Shown: positions 1 to 9,173 of the stretch, in pieces
Numbering within the stretch: the stretch's first letter is position 1
How the letters are laid out: the number at the start of each line of letters is the position of its first letter
Assembly (NCBI GenBank): GCA_031180825.1
Contig: JAPSLM010000001.1
Location: 310,001-374,000, forward strand
Origin: Paenibacillus sp.
GTDB taxonomy: Bacteria; Bacillota; Bacilli; Paenibacillales; NBRC-103111
DNA: 64,000 nucleotides
Direction of reading: 5' to 3'
Position numbers and translations under genes: made by a program
Notes under the pieces: generated by a model
What the model saw: the letters and a program-made list of their open reading frames with translations, nothing else
Databases searched by the model: none
Told to the model about the DNA's origin: nothing

Positions 1-660
1 CCGGAGATGTGGAATACCGGCTACGCGCTGGAACGGATTCAGGAGCTCGCGGACCATTACGGGGAGCGGACCGAGGCGCTGCTGTCGGCGTTTAGCCGGA
101 AGCACGGCGTTAACATCATCGGCGGTTCGATCGCAGAGAAACGGGACAACGGCGTTTACAATACGATATTCGCGTATGACCGGCAAGGAAACCGTGCGGG
201 AGACTATTCGAAAATTCATTTGTTCCGGTTGATGGATGAGGAGAAATATCTGCAAAGCGGAGACCGTGCGGGCGAACTGCAGCTGGACGGCATTCCGGGC
301 GGCATGATGATCTGCTACGACATCCGCTTCCCGGAGCTTGCCCGAAAGCTGGCGCTCGGCGGCGCGCAAATTTTATTCGTTCCGGCCGAATGGCCGAACC
401 CGCGGCTGCATCATTGGCGCACGCTGCTGATGGCGAGGGCGATCGAGAACCAGATGTTCGTCGTCTCCTGCAACCGTGTAGGCGTGAGCGGGACGACGGA
501 GTTTTTCGGCCATTCGATGGTCGTCGATCCGTGGGGCGAGGTGCTGGCCGAAGGCGGGGTAGCCGAAACGATCGTTCGCGCTGCCGTAGACCTTAGCCAG
601 GTGCCTGCCGTGCGCAGCAAAATTCCGGTGTTTGAAGACCGACGCCCTTCCTTGTATTAA
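1..660 (+). CDS. mtnU: Carbon-nitrogen hydrolase, MtnU/omega-amidase type (5' partial)
   Basis: Nitrilase-superfamily amidase whose beginning lies before the window. The reading frame is open from base 1: the first two codons read Pro-Glu and belong to the motif PEMWNTGY, in which the Glu is the family's catalytic glutamate. The catalytic Lys lies in YSKIHLF and the nucleophilic Cys in MMICYDIRFPE, so the Glu-Lys-Cys triad is complete. Overall it resembles Bacillus subtilis MtnU (YkrU), which sits in the methionine-salvage locus and is thought to act on 2-oxo acid omega-amides. Only about 40 N-terminal residues should be missing. No other methionine-salvage gene is visible because the upstream neighbours are outside the window. 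The amidase class is sure; the exact substrate is inferred. Confidence 0.85.
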   Translation, partial: PEMWNTGYALERIQELADHYGERTEALLSAFSRKHGVNIIGGSIAEKRDNGVYNTIFAYDRQGNRAGDYSKIHLFRLMDEEKYLQSGDRAGELQLDGIPGGMMICYDIRFPELARKLALGGAQILFVPAEWPNPRLHHWRTLLMARAIENQMFVVSCNRVGVSGTTEFFGHSMVVDPWGEVLAEGGVAETIVRAAVDLSQVPAVRSKIPVFEDRRPSLY

Positions 661-677
661 AAAGCCCTGACAGTGCC

Positions 678-710
678 AAAACCGGCCCGGATCATTCCGG
701 CCGGTTTTTT
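678..710. terminator. Terminator shared by mtnU and the convergent LysR gene
   Basis: A 10-base perfect inverted repeat (aaaaccggcc at 678-687 with ggccggtttt at 699-708) is followed by a run of T. The A run on the left lets it also work for the leftward LysR gene, whose stop codon lies inside the loop at 692-694. Confidence 0.85.
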
Positions 711-1615
711 GCGCGCTCGGCTTCCATCACCTTGCGGAACGTTTCCATGAACGCGACGACCGCCTTAGATAAATAACGCCCTTTGCGGTGGGCGATCACG
801 AGGGTACGGGTCGGCCGGCTGGACAACTGCACATAGGCGGGCGCCAGCTCGCTTCCGCGTCCCCTGAGCAGCATACGCGGGATGAAGGCAATGCCCATCC
901 CGGCCGCGACGAGCGACTGGACCGTCTCGATATTGCTGCTCTCGAACACGATGTTCGGCGCAAATCCGGCATCGTTGCATAGCTCGATCGCAATTTGCCG
1001 GAACCCCTGGCCTCTTTTAAGCGCGATGAACGGCTCCTCTTGCAGCTCCGCAATGTCGACCGGCCTGCCGCCTTGGGTCAGACGCGCCGCCAGCGGGTGC
1101 TGCGGCGGGACGGCCAGTACGATCTCTTCCTCAATGACCGGCTCGTAGTCGAGCGAGTCGTCGATCAGGGGGAGGGAAAGCAGGCTGATGTCGGCCTGCC
1201 CGCTCGCCGTCAATTGTTCGAGGTTCGAGGTCGTCTCTTCGACGAGCACGATGTCGATTTCCGGGTAACGCTCCTGAAAAACGGGGAGGACGAGCGGCAG
1301 CACGTGCGCGCCTGTAATCGGGAGACTGCCCACGACAAGCTTCCCTTTGCGCATTTGAGAAATATCTTCCATTTCTTGCTTTAACTGCTCGACCATATCG
1401 AGAATTTTTTGCGCTTTTTCCACGAACCGGGTACCGGCATAGGTGACCTCCACCGAATTGGTCGTCCGTTGAAACAAAAGAACGCCGAGCTCTTTCTCCA
1501 GCTTGGAAAGCTGCTGGCTGAGCGACGGCTGGGCGATATGCAGCTTTTCGGCGGCACGGGAAAAGTTCTTGTCAATGGCAATCTGCAAAGCGTATTGAAG
1601 CTGGCGCAATTCCAT
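692..1615 (-). CDS. LysR-family transcriptional regulator
   Basis: A 307-residue LysR-type regulator. Residues 1-60 form the winged helix-turn-helix (MELRQLQYALQIA, then AEKLHIAQPSLSQQLSKLEK), followed by the two-lobe effector-binding domain from about residue 90. Length is normal for the family. It points away from leuC and is separated from it only by two small genes. LysR genes near leuCD can control branched-chain amino-acid synthesis, so leuC is a plausible target (inference). A perfect inverted repeat 39 bases upstream of its start may be its own operator. The effector and regulon cannot be read from sequence. Confidence 0.9.
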   Translation of the reverse strand: MELRQLQYALQIAIDKNFSRAAEKLHIAQPSLSQQLSKLEKELGVLLFQRTTNSVEVTYAGTRFVEKAQKILDMVEQLKQEMEDISQMRKGKLVVGSLPITGAHVLPLVLPVFQERYPEIDIVLVEETTSNLEQLTASGQADISLLSLPLIDDSLDYEPVIEEEIVLAVPPQHPLAARLTQGGRPVDIAELQEEPFIALKRGQGFRQIAIELCNDAGFAPNIVFESSNIETVQSLVAAGMGIAFIPRMLLRGRGSELAPAYVQLSSRPTRTLVIAHRKGRYLSKAVVAFMETFRKVMEAERAKNRPE

Positions 1616-1653
1616 GCGGTTCGGCTCCTTTTATAAAGAATACCTATCAATGC

Positions 1654-1671
1654 TACGTTAATCGTAACGTA
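1654..1671. promoter_or_regulatory. Inverted repeat upstream of the LysR gene, candidate auto-operator
   Basis: tacgtta and taacgta are perfect 7-base arms separated by 4 bases, placed 39 bases upstream of the LysR start codon. LysR regulators commonly repress themselves from such a dyad. No binding data; this is inference from position and symmetry. Confidence 0.45.
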
Positions 1672-1721
1672 TTTGTTATAAGATTGAAAGGCCCGGCGTG
1701 CGGAAGTTTTCGTTGGCAAAC

Positions 1722-1757
1722 AAAAAAAGGAAGAAAGAGCGGGAGGCTCCTTCTTCC
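1722..1757 (-). terminator. Probable terminator of the 52-residue gene
   Basis: ggaagaa (729-735) pairs with ttcttcc (751-757), with part of gagc/gctc extending the stem. On the minus strand it is followed by a T run (the seven A at 722-728). It lies about 60 bases past the stop of the small leftward gene. Confidence 0.5.
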
Positions 1758-1818
1758 AAGGCAGATCGGAACAGGGGCTGGCCTGCGCAAGCAGCCGCAT
1801 TTTCCGGCCGCAAAGGCA

Positions 1819-1977
1819 TCAGGTCCCGCAAGAGCCGGGATACCCGTCGTTCCGCTTCATTTTTTCCAAATGCTCGCGCATCTCTTCATCCCCGGGCAAT
1901 TCGGCGACCAGCTTTACTTTGCCGGGAACGGGCTCCTCACTCGGAGCTTCTTGCGCAGGGCGGGGCGTATCGCTCAT
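1819..1977 (-). CDS. Small hypothetical protein, 52 residues
   Basis: Reads MSDTPRPAQEAPSE and ends KRNDGYPGSCGT. A strong ribosome site (gaggagga) sits 6-7 bases before the ATG, and a terminator follows. The composition is acidic and Pro/Glu-rich at the N terminus with a single Cys near the end; no membrane segment or known domain is evident. It follows the DUF2512 gene by 24 bases on the same strand, so the two are probably co-transcribed. It is short enough to be missed by automatic annotation. Function unknown. Confidence 0.6.
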   Translation of the reverse strand: MSDTPRPAQEAPSEEPVPGKVKLVAELPGDEEMREHLEKMKRNDGYPGSCGT

Positions 1978-2001
1978 TGTGCTGTCCTCCTCGGGATATA
2001 A

Positions 2002-2343
2002 TCAGGAGTACCACCGGACGTCCCATCTTCGGAGCAGCAGGTGGTACCCGAACTCAACGGCAGCCGTAACGACGGCGATAACGGCAAGCTCCGGCCAAGA
2101 CAATCCCCAGCGATAGGCGGTTCCGACAGCCCATAAAAATAAGGCGGCCAGCAGTGCGTCGGCCAAGGTCGCGGGACCGTTCCCGAATTCGTCGAGAATC
2201 CATTGATCTCCGAGAAAAAAGGCCAGGATGCTCAGGCTGGCGGAAGCCATCAGCGCTTGGAACAGCGTCGCGTTTGTAAAATAAAGCAGCAGCGGGACGG
2301 TAAATAGAGCGTTGAGGACGAGTTTGACAAGCAGCTTGCTCAT
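2002..2343 (-). CDS. DUF2512 (YndM-like) membrane protein
   Basis: A 113-residue protein with about four hydrophobic helices: LLVKLVLNALFTVPLLLYF, a segment near ALMASASLSILAFFLG, one around ADALLAALFLWAVG and WPELAVIAVVTAAVEFG. The pattern with conserved Asp in FFLGDQWIL and a short polar tail RRWDVRWYS matches the DUF2512/YndM family of Bacillales inner-membrane proteins, whose function is unknown. Start chosen at 2343 with gggagctgg upstream. The following 52-residue gene lies 24 bases downstream. Confidence 0.8.
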   Translation of the reverse strand: MSKLLVKLVLNALFTVPLLLYFTNATLFQALMASASLSILAFFLGDQWILDEFGNGPATLADALLAALFLWAVGTAYRWGLSWPELAVIAVVTAAVEFGYHLLLRRWDVRWYS

Positions 2344-2748
2344 GCTTTCCAGCTCCCTTACTTTTGCTTTCGTTGAAAGGTTGTCCTAAAAAATATTCAA
2401 TTATACAAGGTTTGCGGGCAGCAAGCAGGGCCGCTGCCGGGGATAAACAAATCTGCCGTACGCAACGGAAGCATTGCCATGACGGAAACGTCTGCGCCTT
2501 GCGTGCGGGAAGTATTGACAAGGCAGTTAAACGAACCTGTTCACGCCCATGCGGCGCTAAAGATACCGATTGAATATGCGATTGCCCGGCCCGTCATCGG
2601 CAAGCTCTTCCTAAATATATAGCCCAAGGGCTGAATATCTATAGCAAAAACCTATGAAGGCTATAGATATTATATCTTGGATCAATGAAGATAGACGTGA
2701 TACGATAAGTGGCATTAGGAGCATCATTCAGATACCGAGGTGGAACCG
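2344..2748. other. Gene-poor leader between the DUF2512 gene and leuC
   Basis: 405 bases with no convincing gene. The left half is GC-rich and featureless to me; the right half (from about 2610) turns AT-rich and carries the inverted repeat listed separately. I see no T-box antiterminator or terminator hairpin, although leuC leaders in Bacillus often have one. Confidence 0.6.
2634..2671. promoter_or_regulatory. Perfect 12-base inverted repeat upstream of leuC
   Basis: Arms aatatctatagc (2634-2645) and gctatagatatt (2660-2671) are exact reverse complements separated by 14 bases, 78 bases before leuC. A related sequence, atatagcccaagggctgaatat, lies directly upstream at about 2617-2638. The size and T-rich/A-rich ends fit a LysR-type or other dimeric operator. 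The neighbouring LysR promoter contains aatacctat, similar to aatatctat here. Confidence 0.55.
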
Positions 2749-4167
2749 ATGGCAAAAACTATGTTCGAAAAAATTTGGGACAATCACGTCATTCATTCGG
2801 AGCCGGGCAAGCCGAGCATCATTTATATCGACCTTCATCTGGTCCATGAAGTGACTTCTCCGCAAGCGTTCGAAGGCTTGCGCCTGAGCGGCCGCAAGGT
2901 TCGCCGTCCGGATTTGACGTTCGCGACGATGGATCACAACGTGCCGACGAAGGATCGCTTCAATATTACCGATCCGATTTCCAAGCAGCAGATCGATACG
3001 CTGTCCAAAAACTGTGCGGATTTCGGCGTTACCTTGTTTGACCTGAACAGCATCGATCAAGGGGTTGTTCACGTCATGGGACCGGAGCTCGGGTTGACGC
3101 ATCCCGGCAAAACGATCGTCTGCGGCGACAGCCATACGTCGACCCACGGGGCGTTCGGGGCTTTGGCGTTCGGGATCGGAACGAGCGAAGTGGAGCACGT
3201 GCTTGCGACGCAGTGCTTGCAGCAGGCGAAGCCAAAAACGCTGGAAGTGCGCATCAACGGCAAGTTGAAGCCGGGGGTTACGGCGAAGGACTTGATTCTT
3301 GGCGTGATTGCCAAATACGGCACGGATTTTGCAACCGGCTATGTGATCGAGTACACGGGCGAAGCGATTCGCGGCTTGTCCATGGAAGAGCGCATGACCG
3401 TATGCAACATGTCGATCGAAGCGGGCGCAAGAGCGGGCTTGATCGCTCCCGACCAAACGACGTTCGACTACCTCCGCGGACGCGAATACGTGCCGCAGGG
3501 CGAGGCTTTCGAGCAGGCGGTAGCGGCTTGGAAGCAGCTGACGACGGACGAAGGCGCGGTATACGATCGCGTGGTCGAGTTTGACGCGGACAGCCTGATT
3601 CCGCAAGTGACCTGGGGCACGAGCCCGGGCATGGGTACGGACGTAACGTCCTGTGTGCCGAATCCTGCGGATTTCAGCACGGAGAACGAGCGCAAAGCGG
3701 CGGAAAAAGCGCTTGAGTACATGGGTTTGACGCCGGGAACGCCGATGACGGACGTTGCGATCGATTACGTATTTATCGGTTCCTGTACGAACGGCCGGAT
3801 CGAGGACCTGCGCGCGGCTGCCGCCGTAGCTCAAGGCTACAAGGTGTCTCCGAACGTAACGGCGATCGTCGTGCCGGGATCGGGCCGGGTCAAAATCCAA
3901 GCGGAAAAAGAAGGGCTCGATAAAATTTTCATCGAAGCGGGCTTTGAATGGCGCGATGCCGGCTGCAGCATGTGCCTCGCCATGAACCCGGACGTGCTGA
4001 AGCCGGGCCAACGCTGCGCTTCGACGTCGAACCGGAACTTCGAAGGCCGTCAAGGCCGCGACGGACGCACGCATCTCGTGTCTCCGGCGATGGCCGCCGC
4101 GGCAGCGATCGAAGGCCGTTTCACCGACGTGCGCGATTGGAAGTTCAAAGTGAAGCAGGAAGCTTAA
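2749..4167 (+). CDS. leuC: 3-isopropylmalate dehydratase large subunit
   Basis: LeuC, the [4Fe-4S] subunit that with LeuD isomerises 2-isopropylmalate to 3-isopropylmalate in leucine biosynthesis (cytoplasm). At 472 residues it has the length of B. subtilis LeuC. Signature [13 protein letters not shown] is present; the iron-sulfur ligands are Cys346 (FIGSCTNGR), Cys406 and Cys409 (GCSMCLAMN). I chose ATG 2749 over GTG 2740 because gaggtgg ends five bases before it and LeuC proteins begin MAKT. leuD follows after 35 bases, so the two form an operon. leuA, leuB and ilv genes are not in the window. Confidence 0.97.
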   Translation: MAKTMFEKIWDNHVIHSEPGKPSIIYIDLHLVHEVTSPQAFEGLRLSGRKVRRPDLTFATMDHNVPTKDRFNITDPISKQQIDTLSKNCADFGVTLFDLNSIDQGVVHVMGPELGLTHPGKTIVCGDSHTSTHGAFGALAFGIGTSEVEHVLATQCLQQAKPKTLEVRINGKLKPGVTAKDLILGVIAKYGTDFATGYVIEYTGEAIRGLSMEERMTVCNMSIEAGARAGLIAPDQTTFDYLRGREYVPQGEAFEQAVAAWKQLTTDEGAVYDRVVEFDADSLIPQVTWGTSPGMGTDVTSCVPNPADFSTENERKAAEKALEYMGLTPGTPMTDVAIDYVFIGSCTNGRIEDLRAAAAVAQGYKVSPNVTAIVVPGSGRVKIQAEKEGLDKIFIEAGFEWRDAGCSMCLAMNPDVLKPGQRCASTSNRNFEGRQGRDGRTHLVSPAMAAAAAIEGRFTDVRDWKFKVKQEA

Positions 4168-4202
4168 GAAGATCATTTTATCGAAGCGAGGAGTTAGACG
4201 AC

Positions 4203-4808
4203 ATGGAAGCTTTTAAACAGCATACCGGCCTGGTCGGTCCGGTGGACCGCGTGAACGTGGACACGGACGCCATTATCCCTAAACAATTTTTGAAGCGCAT
4301 CGAGCGCTCCGGCTTCGGCCAATTTCTGTTCTACGAGTGGCGCTTTGACCTGAATGGCAATACGATTCCGGAGTTCAGCCTGAATCAGCCGCGCTATCAA
4401 GGCGCTTCCATTCTGATTTCCCGCGCCAACTTCGGCTGCGGCTCCTCCCGGGAGCACGCCCCTTGGGCGATCCAGGACTACGGGTTCAAAGTGGTGATCG
4501 CGCCGTCGTTCGCCGACATTTTCTATAATAACTGCTTCAAGAACGGCATCCTGCCGATCAAGCTGAGCGAAGAGCAGGTCGAAGAGCTGTTCCAGCGCAC
4601 CGCCGCAAAAGAAGGCTATAAGCTGACCGTCGATCTGGAGAGCAAAAAGGTCACCGACGATCAAGGCCTCAGCATCGGCTTCGATCTGGATGAGCACCGC
4701 CGTCAATTCCTGCTGCTCGGTCTCGACGATATCGGCCTGACCCTGCAGCATGAAGACAAAATTGCGGCATACGAAGCGGCGCATACAGCGCGTCTCGCGT
4801 ACAAGTAA
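4203..4808 (+). CDS. leuD: 3-isopropylmalate dehydratase small subunit
   Basis: LeuD, the swivel-domain partner of LeuC, 201 residues (family norm about 200). It begins [16 protein letters not shown], includes [12 protein letters not shown] and the substrate-domain motif [14 protein letters not shown]. The open frame extends upstream into leuC but gaggag nine bases before ATG 4203 and homology fix this start. It is followed by a strong terminator, closing a two-gene leuCD operon. Confidence 0.97.
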   Translation: MEAFKQHTGLVGPVDRVNVDTDAIIPKQFLKRIERSGFGQFLFYEWRFDLNGNTIPEFSLNQPRYQGASILISRANFGCGSSREHAPWAIQDYGFKVVIAPSFADIFYNNCFKNGILPIKLSEEQVEELFQRTAAKEGYKLTVDLESKKVTDDQGLSIGFDLDEHRRQFLLLGLDDIGLTLQHEDKIAAYEAAHTARLAYK

Positions 4809-4826
4809 GATCGATTTCAGGACGTG

Positions 4827-4866
4827 AAGCCCGGCCCGGCTCTCGAAGACGGGGCCGGGCTTTTTG
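4827..4866 (+). terminator. leuCD terminator
   Basis: aagcccggccc (4827-4837) pairs with gggccgggctt (4852-4862) and is followed by T residues, 19 bases after the leuD stop. Confidence 0.9.
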
Positions 4867-4997
4867 TATCCGGCCGCTTTTATCATACAATGTTCAAAAA
4901 CTTCGACAATTTTCGTGAAAAGTGTGATCTATGTTTTTTTAATCGCCGAAAGCGTTGTGTATAATATCACTGGAAGCATGATGGGAGGGTGACGCAA

Positions 4998-5870
4998 ATG
5001 AGTTTTGTCAAAATCGGCGTCGTGGGCGCCGGAACGATGGGTCAAGGTATTGCCGAAATGTTGGCTGCCAAAGGGTTGGAAGTCATGCTGATCGAACGGA
5101 CGCCTGAGAAGCTGGAGCAGGCCTGGGAGCAAATCGAGATCAGTTTGGACAAGCAGCTGGAAAAATGGGCGATCACTCCCGTTGAAAAAAAACTGATTCT
5201 TTCGCGCATCGCGAAGGAAACGTATATTTACCGGTTGGCCGAATGCGACATGGTCATCGAAACCGTGACCGAAGATCTGGAGATTAAAAAAGAAGTGTTC
5301 CGCAAGCTTGACGAGGTATGCCCGCCGTCGATCATTCTCGCCAGCAATACGTCTACGCTCAGCTTGACGGAACTGGCGGCGGAAACGCGGCATCCGGAGC
5401 GTGTGATCGGGCTTCATTTTTTATATCCGGTATCGAAAATTCATCTGGTGGAAATTATCCGGGCGCTGAAAACGGCAGAGGATGTCTTCGAAACGACCCG
5501 GAAGTTTGTCGAAGAAACGATTCAAAAACGCGGCATTCAAGTGTATGAATCGCCGGGCTATGTTACGACGCGGCTGATTTGCGTGCTGATCAACGAGGCG
5601 ATGCACGCGCTGTCGGAGAGGGTAGCCAGCGCGGACGATATTGATAATGCGATGCGAATCGGCTATGATTTTCATTATGGGCCGCTGGAGATGGCAGACC
5701 GCTTCGGCTTGGATTCGATATTGGCCGCAATGGAACGTATGTTCCGTGAATTCGGCGACGTAAAGTACCGGCCGTCGGTGCTGCTGAAGCAGATGGTCAG
5801 GGCCGGTCATCTCGGCACGAAGACGGGACAAGGCTTTTTCCGCTACGATAAGGACGGTGACCGGATATGA
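4998..5870 (+). CDS. 3-hydroxyacyl-CoA (3-hydroxybutyryl-CoA) dehydrogenase
   Basis: A 290-residue NAD-dependent dehydrogenase of the FadB2/Hbd type, reducing acetoacetyl-CoA or oxidising 3-hydroxybutyryl-CoA. The Rossmann motif GVVGAGTMGQGIAEM lies at residues 5-20; the C-terminal helical domain includes SPGYVTTRLICVLINEA and GYDFHYGPLEMAD. The catalytic-His region reads GLHFLYPVSKIHLVE, where most relatives have HFFNP or HFMNP, so the Asn is replaced by Tyr. ATG 4998 is preferred to GTG 4989 because gggaggg fits it. Its stop overlaps the ackA start by four bases, implying translational coupling. Confidence 0.88.
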   Translation: MSFVKIGVVGAGTMGQGIAEMLAAKGLEVMLIERTPEKLEQAWEQIEISLDKQLEKWAITPVEKKLILSRIAKETYIYRLAECDMVIETVTEDLEIKKEVFRKLDEVCPPSIILASNTSTLSLTELAAETRHPERVIGLHFLYPVSKIHLVEIIRALKTAEDVFETTRKFVEETIQKRGIQVYESPGYVTTRLICVLINEAMHALSERVASADDIDNAMRIGYDFHYGPLEMADRFGLDSILAAMERMFREFGDVKYRPSVLLKQMVRAGHLGTKTGQGFFRYDKDGDRI

Positions 5871-7081
5871 TCGTACTCGTCATCAATGCAGGCAGCTCCT
5901 CTCTTAAGTTTCAGCTTTACGAGATGGAGAACGAATCCGTGCTGGCCAAAGGAAAGGTGGAGCGGATCGGGATGGAGTCCGCGATCTTGACGTTCGAGCC
6001 GGAGGGCAAGCAGGACGTGCGCGAGGTCAGCGAAATTTTGGAGCACACGACCGCGATCCGCAAGGTCTTGGATATGCTGGTGCATCCGGTTCACGGGGTG
6101 CTTGAATCGGCCCGGCAGATCGATGCGGTGGGACACCGGGTCGTGCACGGGGGCGAATCGTTCTCCAATTCCGTTCTGGTCAACGAAGAGGTGAAGCAGG
6201 AGATCAAGCGGTTGTTCGATCTGGCTCCGCTGCATAATCCCGCCCATATGCTCGGGATTCAGGCGGTCGAAGCGAATATGCCGGACGTGCCGCAGGCCGT
6301 CGTGTTCGATACGGCGTTTCACCAAACGATGCCGCCGGTGACGTATTTGTACCCGATCCCGATGGTGCTCTACAAGAAGCATAAAATTCGCCGCTACGGC
6401 TTCCACGGCACCTCGCACGCTTATGTGAGCGAGCGCGCGGCGGCATTCCTCGGGCGTCCGCTCCGCGAGCTGAAGCTGGTCACCTGCCACATCGGAAACG
6501 GGGCGAGCTGCACCGCGGTGATGGACGGGCGGTCGTACGATACGAGCATGGGGATGACGCCGCTGGAAGGGCTGATGATGGGAACGCGAAGCGGGGATAT
6601 TGACCCGGCCATCGTCCCGTTTACGATGGGCAAGGAAGACCTGACGCTCAGCGAAGTAAACTCGATGCTCAACAAGCACAGCGGGCTGCTTGCCATCTCC
6701 GGCATCGGCAGCGATATGCGAGAGATTGACGAAGCAAGGCAGTCAGGAGACCGCAATGCGGCGCTTGCGTTCGACATGTATGAATACCGGCTGCGCAAGT
6801 ATATCGGCGCTTACGCGGCTGCCATGAACGGCTTGGACGCCATTGTCTTTACGGCGGGGGTTGGGGAAAACTCCGCTTCGCTGCGGGCCGCGGTTTGCCG
6901 AAATCTCAGCTTTCTCGGCCTGGAGCTGGACGAAGCGGCGAACGAACGGCGCGAATCCGGAGAGCGCGCCATTACGACGCCGGACTCCCGGGTTCAGGTG
7001 CTTGTCATCCCGACCAACGAGGAGCTTGTGATCGCCCGGGATACGTACCGGTTGATTTTGGAGCGAAATGATGTAAACTAA
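5867..7081 (+). CDS. ackA: Acetate kinase
   Basis: 404 residues, full length. Converts acetyl phosphate and ADP to acetate and ATP. Both family signatures are present: INAGSSSLKFQLY near the N terminus and RRYGFHGTSHAYVS in the middle, plus GLMMGTRSGDIDP and GVGENSASLR. The ATG overlaps the TGA of the dehydrogenase gene (ATGA at 5867-5870). No phosphotransacetylase gene is adjacent. Butyrate or propionate kinase is a close alternative family, but the sequence matches acetate kinases best. Confidence 0.93.
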   Translation: MIVLVINAGSSSLKFQLYEMENESVLAKGKVERIGMESAILTFEPEGKQDVREVSEILEHTTAIRKVLDMLVHPVHGVLESARQIDAVGHRVVHGGESFSNSVLVNEEVKQEIKRLFDLAPLHNPAHMLGIQAVEANMPDVPQAVVFDTAFHQTMPPVTYLYPIPMVLYKKHKIRRYGFHGTSHAYVSERAAAFLGRPLRELKLVTCHIGNGASCTAVMDGRSYDTSMGMTPLEGLMMGTRSGDIDPAIVPFTMGKEDLTLSEVNSMLNKHSGLLAISGIGSDMREIDEARQSGDRNAALAFDMYEYRLRKYIGAYAAAMNGLDAIVFTAGVGENSASLRAAVCRNLSFLGLELDEAANERRESGERAITTPDSRVQVLVIPTNEELVIARDTYRLILERNDVN

Positions 7082-7124
7082 TGAACGATGGTCAATTCTT
7101 ATTTAGTAGGCGGAGGAATGTTTC

Positions 7125-8423
7125 ATGAACCGTAACCTGTGTATGATCGGGGATGTGAATAAACATATAAACGAATCGGTGACGATCGGCTGCTGGCTGC
7201 ATAACATCCGTTCCAGCGGCAAGATCCGCTTCCTGCAGCTGCGGGATGGTTCCGGGTTTATACAGGGCGTTGTGATCAAGAACGAGGTGCCGGAGCAGGT
7301 ATGGGAAGATACGGGCAAGCTGACGCAAGAGAGCTCGCTTTACGTAACCGGAACGGTGCGCGAGGACACGCGCAGCAAAAGCGGCTTCGAGCTGACGGTG
7401 ACCGCCGTTGAAATTATTCAAATCACAAGCGATTATCCGATCACGCCGAAGGAGCATGGCGTCGATTTTCTGATGGATCACCGCCATCTGTGGATCCGTT
7501 CGCCCCGGCAGCGGGCGATTCTGGTCATCCGGGCGCAGATTATCCGGGCGATCCAGCAATTTTTCGACGAGCGCAACTTCCATTTGGTCGATCCGCCGAT
7601 TTTGACGCCTTCGTCCTGCGAAGGAACGACAAATTTGTTCCATACGAAATATTTTGACGAGGACGCTTACTTGACGCAAAGCGGCCAGCTGTATATGGAA
7701 GCCGCGGCGATGGCGCTTGGCCGGGTATACTCGTTCGGCCCGACCTTCCGGGCGGAGAAATCGAAGACGCGCCGGCATTTGATCGAATTCTGGATGATCG
7801 AACCGGAGATGGCGTTTGTTACGCACGAAGAGAATCTTCAAGTGCAGGAGCAATTCGTGTCCCACATCGTGCAGTCGGTGCTGCAGAACTGCCGCAAGGA
7901 GCTTGAGACGCTGGAACGCGATATAACGAAGCTCGAGAAGGTCGCGGGGCCGTTCCCGCGCATTACGTATGACGAAGCGGTCAAGTTCCTCCAAGAGAGC
8001 GGTCACGAATTCGTATGGGGCGAAGATTTCGGCGCGCCTCATGAGACTGCCATTGCCGAGAAATACGAGAAGCCGGTGTTTATCACGCACTATCCGACGG
8101 AGATCAAAGCTTTCTATATGAAGCCGGACCCGAACCGTCCGGAAGTCGTGCTTTGCGCGGATCTGATCGCCCCGGAAGGCTACGGGGAAATTATCGGCGG
8201 CAGCCAGCGGATCGACGATCCGGAGCTGATGGAAGAACGCTTCCGGCAGCACGAGCTGTCCAAAGAAGCGTACCAGTGGTATCTTGACCTGCGGAAATAC
8301 GGCTCCGTGCCGCATTCGGGCTTCGGCTTGGGGCTTGAGCGCACGGTCGCTTGGATTTGCGGGCTCGAACACGTTCGCGAGACGATTCCGTTCCCGCGGC
8401 TGCTGTACCGCTTGTACCCGTAA
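7125..8423 (+). CDS. asnS: Asparaginyl-tRNA synthetase
   Basis: A 432-residue class IIb synthetase charging tRNA-Asn. The N-terminal OB-fold anticodon-binding domain spans about residues 15-110 ([18 protein letters not shown]). Class II motif 2 is seen at [19 protein letters not shown] and motif 3 at [16 protein letters not shown]. Length matches Bacillus AsnS. A good ribosome site (ggcggagg) precedes ATG 7125. The following gene is dnaD, the usual asnS neighbour in Bacillales. Confidence 0.97.
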   Translation: MNRNLCMIGDVNKHINESVTIGCWLHNIRSSGKIRFLQLRDGSGFIQGVVIKNEVPEQVWEDTGKLTQESSLYVTGTVREDTRSKSGFELTVTAVEIIQITSDYPITPKEHGVDFLMDHRHLWIRSPRQRAILVIRAQIIRAIQQFFDERNFHLVDPPILTPSSCEGTTNLFHTKYFDEDAYLTQSGQLYMEAAAMALGRVYSFGPTFRAEKSKTRRHLIEFWMIEPEMAFVTHEENLQVQEQFVSHIVQSVLQNCRKELETLERDITKLEKVAGPFPRITYDEAVKFLQESGHEFVWGEDFGAPHETAIAEKYEKPVFITHYPTEIKAFYMKPDPNRPEVVLCADLIAPEGYGEIIGGSQRIDDPELMEERFRQHELSKEAYQWYLDLRKYGSVPHSGFGLGLERTVAWICGLEHVRETIPFPRLLYRLYP

Positions 8424-8478
8424 GGCCTGCGCGCGGAAGCCGTCTCTCGCGAGTCTGTAAGCGGAAAGTAGGGAAGGC

Positions 8479-9159
8479 ATGAGACGTAGCGATTACGACA
8501 CGAAAGAGCTGCCGTCCGTGCTGCTCGCGGGCTGGCAGGATGGGAACGTCGACGTTCCCTACTGGCTGTTCAAATATTACAAGCAGCTTGGGCTGCTGGA
8601 GCCGGACGTGATGCTTATTCTTCACGTCATGGCCTTTAAGCAAAAGGAGAACAAAGATTTTCCGACATTGGAAGAGCTCCAAGCCCGCATGTCGCTGACG
8701 CAGGAAAAGCTGATTGCCGTGCTGCAAAAGCTGATCCGGGAGCAGCTGCTGCGGATTGACGAGAGCGAAGATCCCGTAACCGGAGTGCACAGCGAAGCTT
8801 ATAATTTGCAGCCGCTGATGGAGCGGCTCGCGGAATGCCGCGTCGAAGAGCATCGGGCGGAGCTGGCGGCCAGGAAACAGGCTGAGCGTACGGGCAAAGC
8901 GGAACGAAAAGATATTTTTTCGATTTTCGAAAACGAATTCGGCCGCCCGCTCACTCCGATGGAGCTGGAATCGATATCCGGCTGGATCGACAAAGACGGT
9001 TATCCCGAGGAGCTCATCCTCGCCGGTCTTAAGGAAGCCGTGTTTGCCGGCAAGCTGCATTTCCGGTACATCGACCGGATCTTGCTGGAATGGCAGCGCA
9101 ACCGGATCACGACCGTCGAGCAGGCGAAGGAGCACTCGCAGAAATTCCGGTCCCGGTAA
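8479..9159 (+). CDS. dnaD: Replication initiation protein DnaD
   Basis: A 226-residue DnaD, which acts with DnaB and DnaI to load the replicative helicase at oriC and at stalled forks. The N-terminal winged-helix domain starts at VPYWLFKYYKQLGLLEPD, and the C-terminal DnaD domain includes FGRPLTPMELESISGW and AGKLHFRYIDRILLEW, the conserved YxxxIxxxW-like end. A charged linker around residues 125-150 joins them. The position after asnS is the standard Bacillales order. A terminator follows. Confidence 0.95.
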   Translation: MRRSDYDTKELPSVLLAGWQDGNVDVPYWLFKYYKQLGLLEPDVMLILHVMAFKQKENKDFPTLEELQARMSLTQEKLIAVLQKLIREQLLRIDESEDPVTGVHSEAYNLQPLMERLAECRVEEHRAELAARKQAERTGKAERKDIFSIFENEFGRPLTPMELESISGWIDKDGYPEELILAGLKEAVFAGKLHFRYIDRILLEWQRNRITTVEQAKEHSQKFRSR

Positions 9160-9173
9160 GAGGGCAACGAAGC

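Noticed and set aside
2730-2750. gaggtggaaccg before leuC looks like the T-box core
   Set aside because: It coincides with the ribosome site; there is no terminator/antiterminator pair or specifier stem upstream, so a T-box riboswitch is not supported.
2654-2854. Small frame in the leuC leader
   Set aside because: Runs over the inverted repeat and into leuC in another frame; no ribosome site.
2728-4176. 482-codon open frame antisense to leuC
   Set aside because: A mirror of GC-rich codon usage in leuC; no domain and Arg/His/Gln-rich composition typical of shadow frames.
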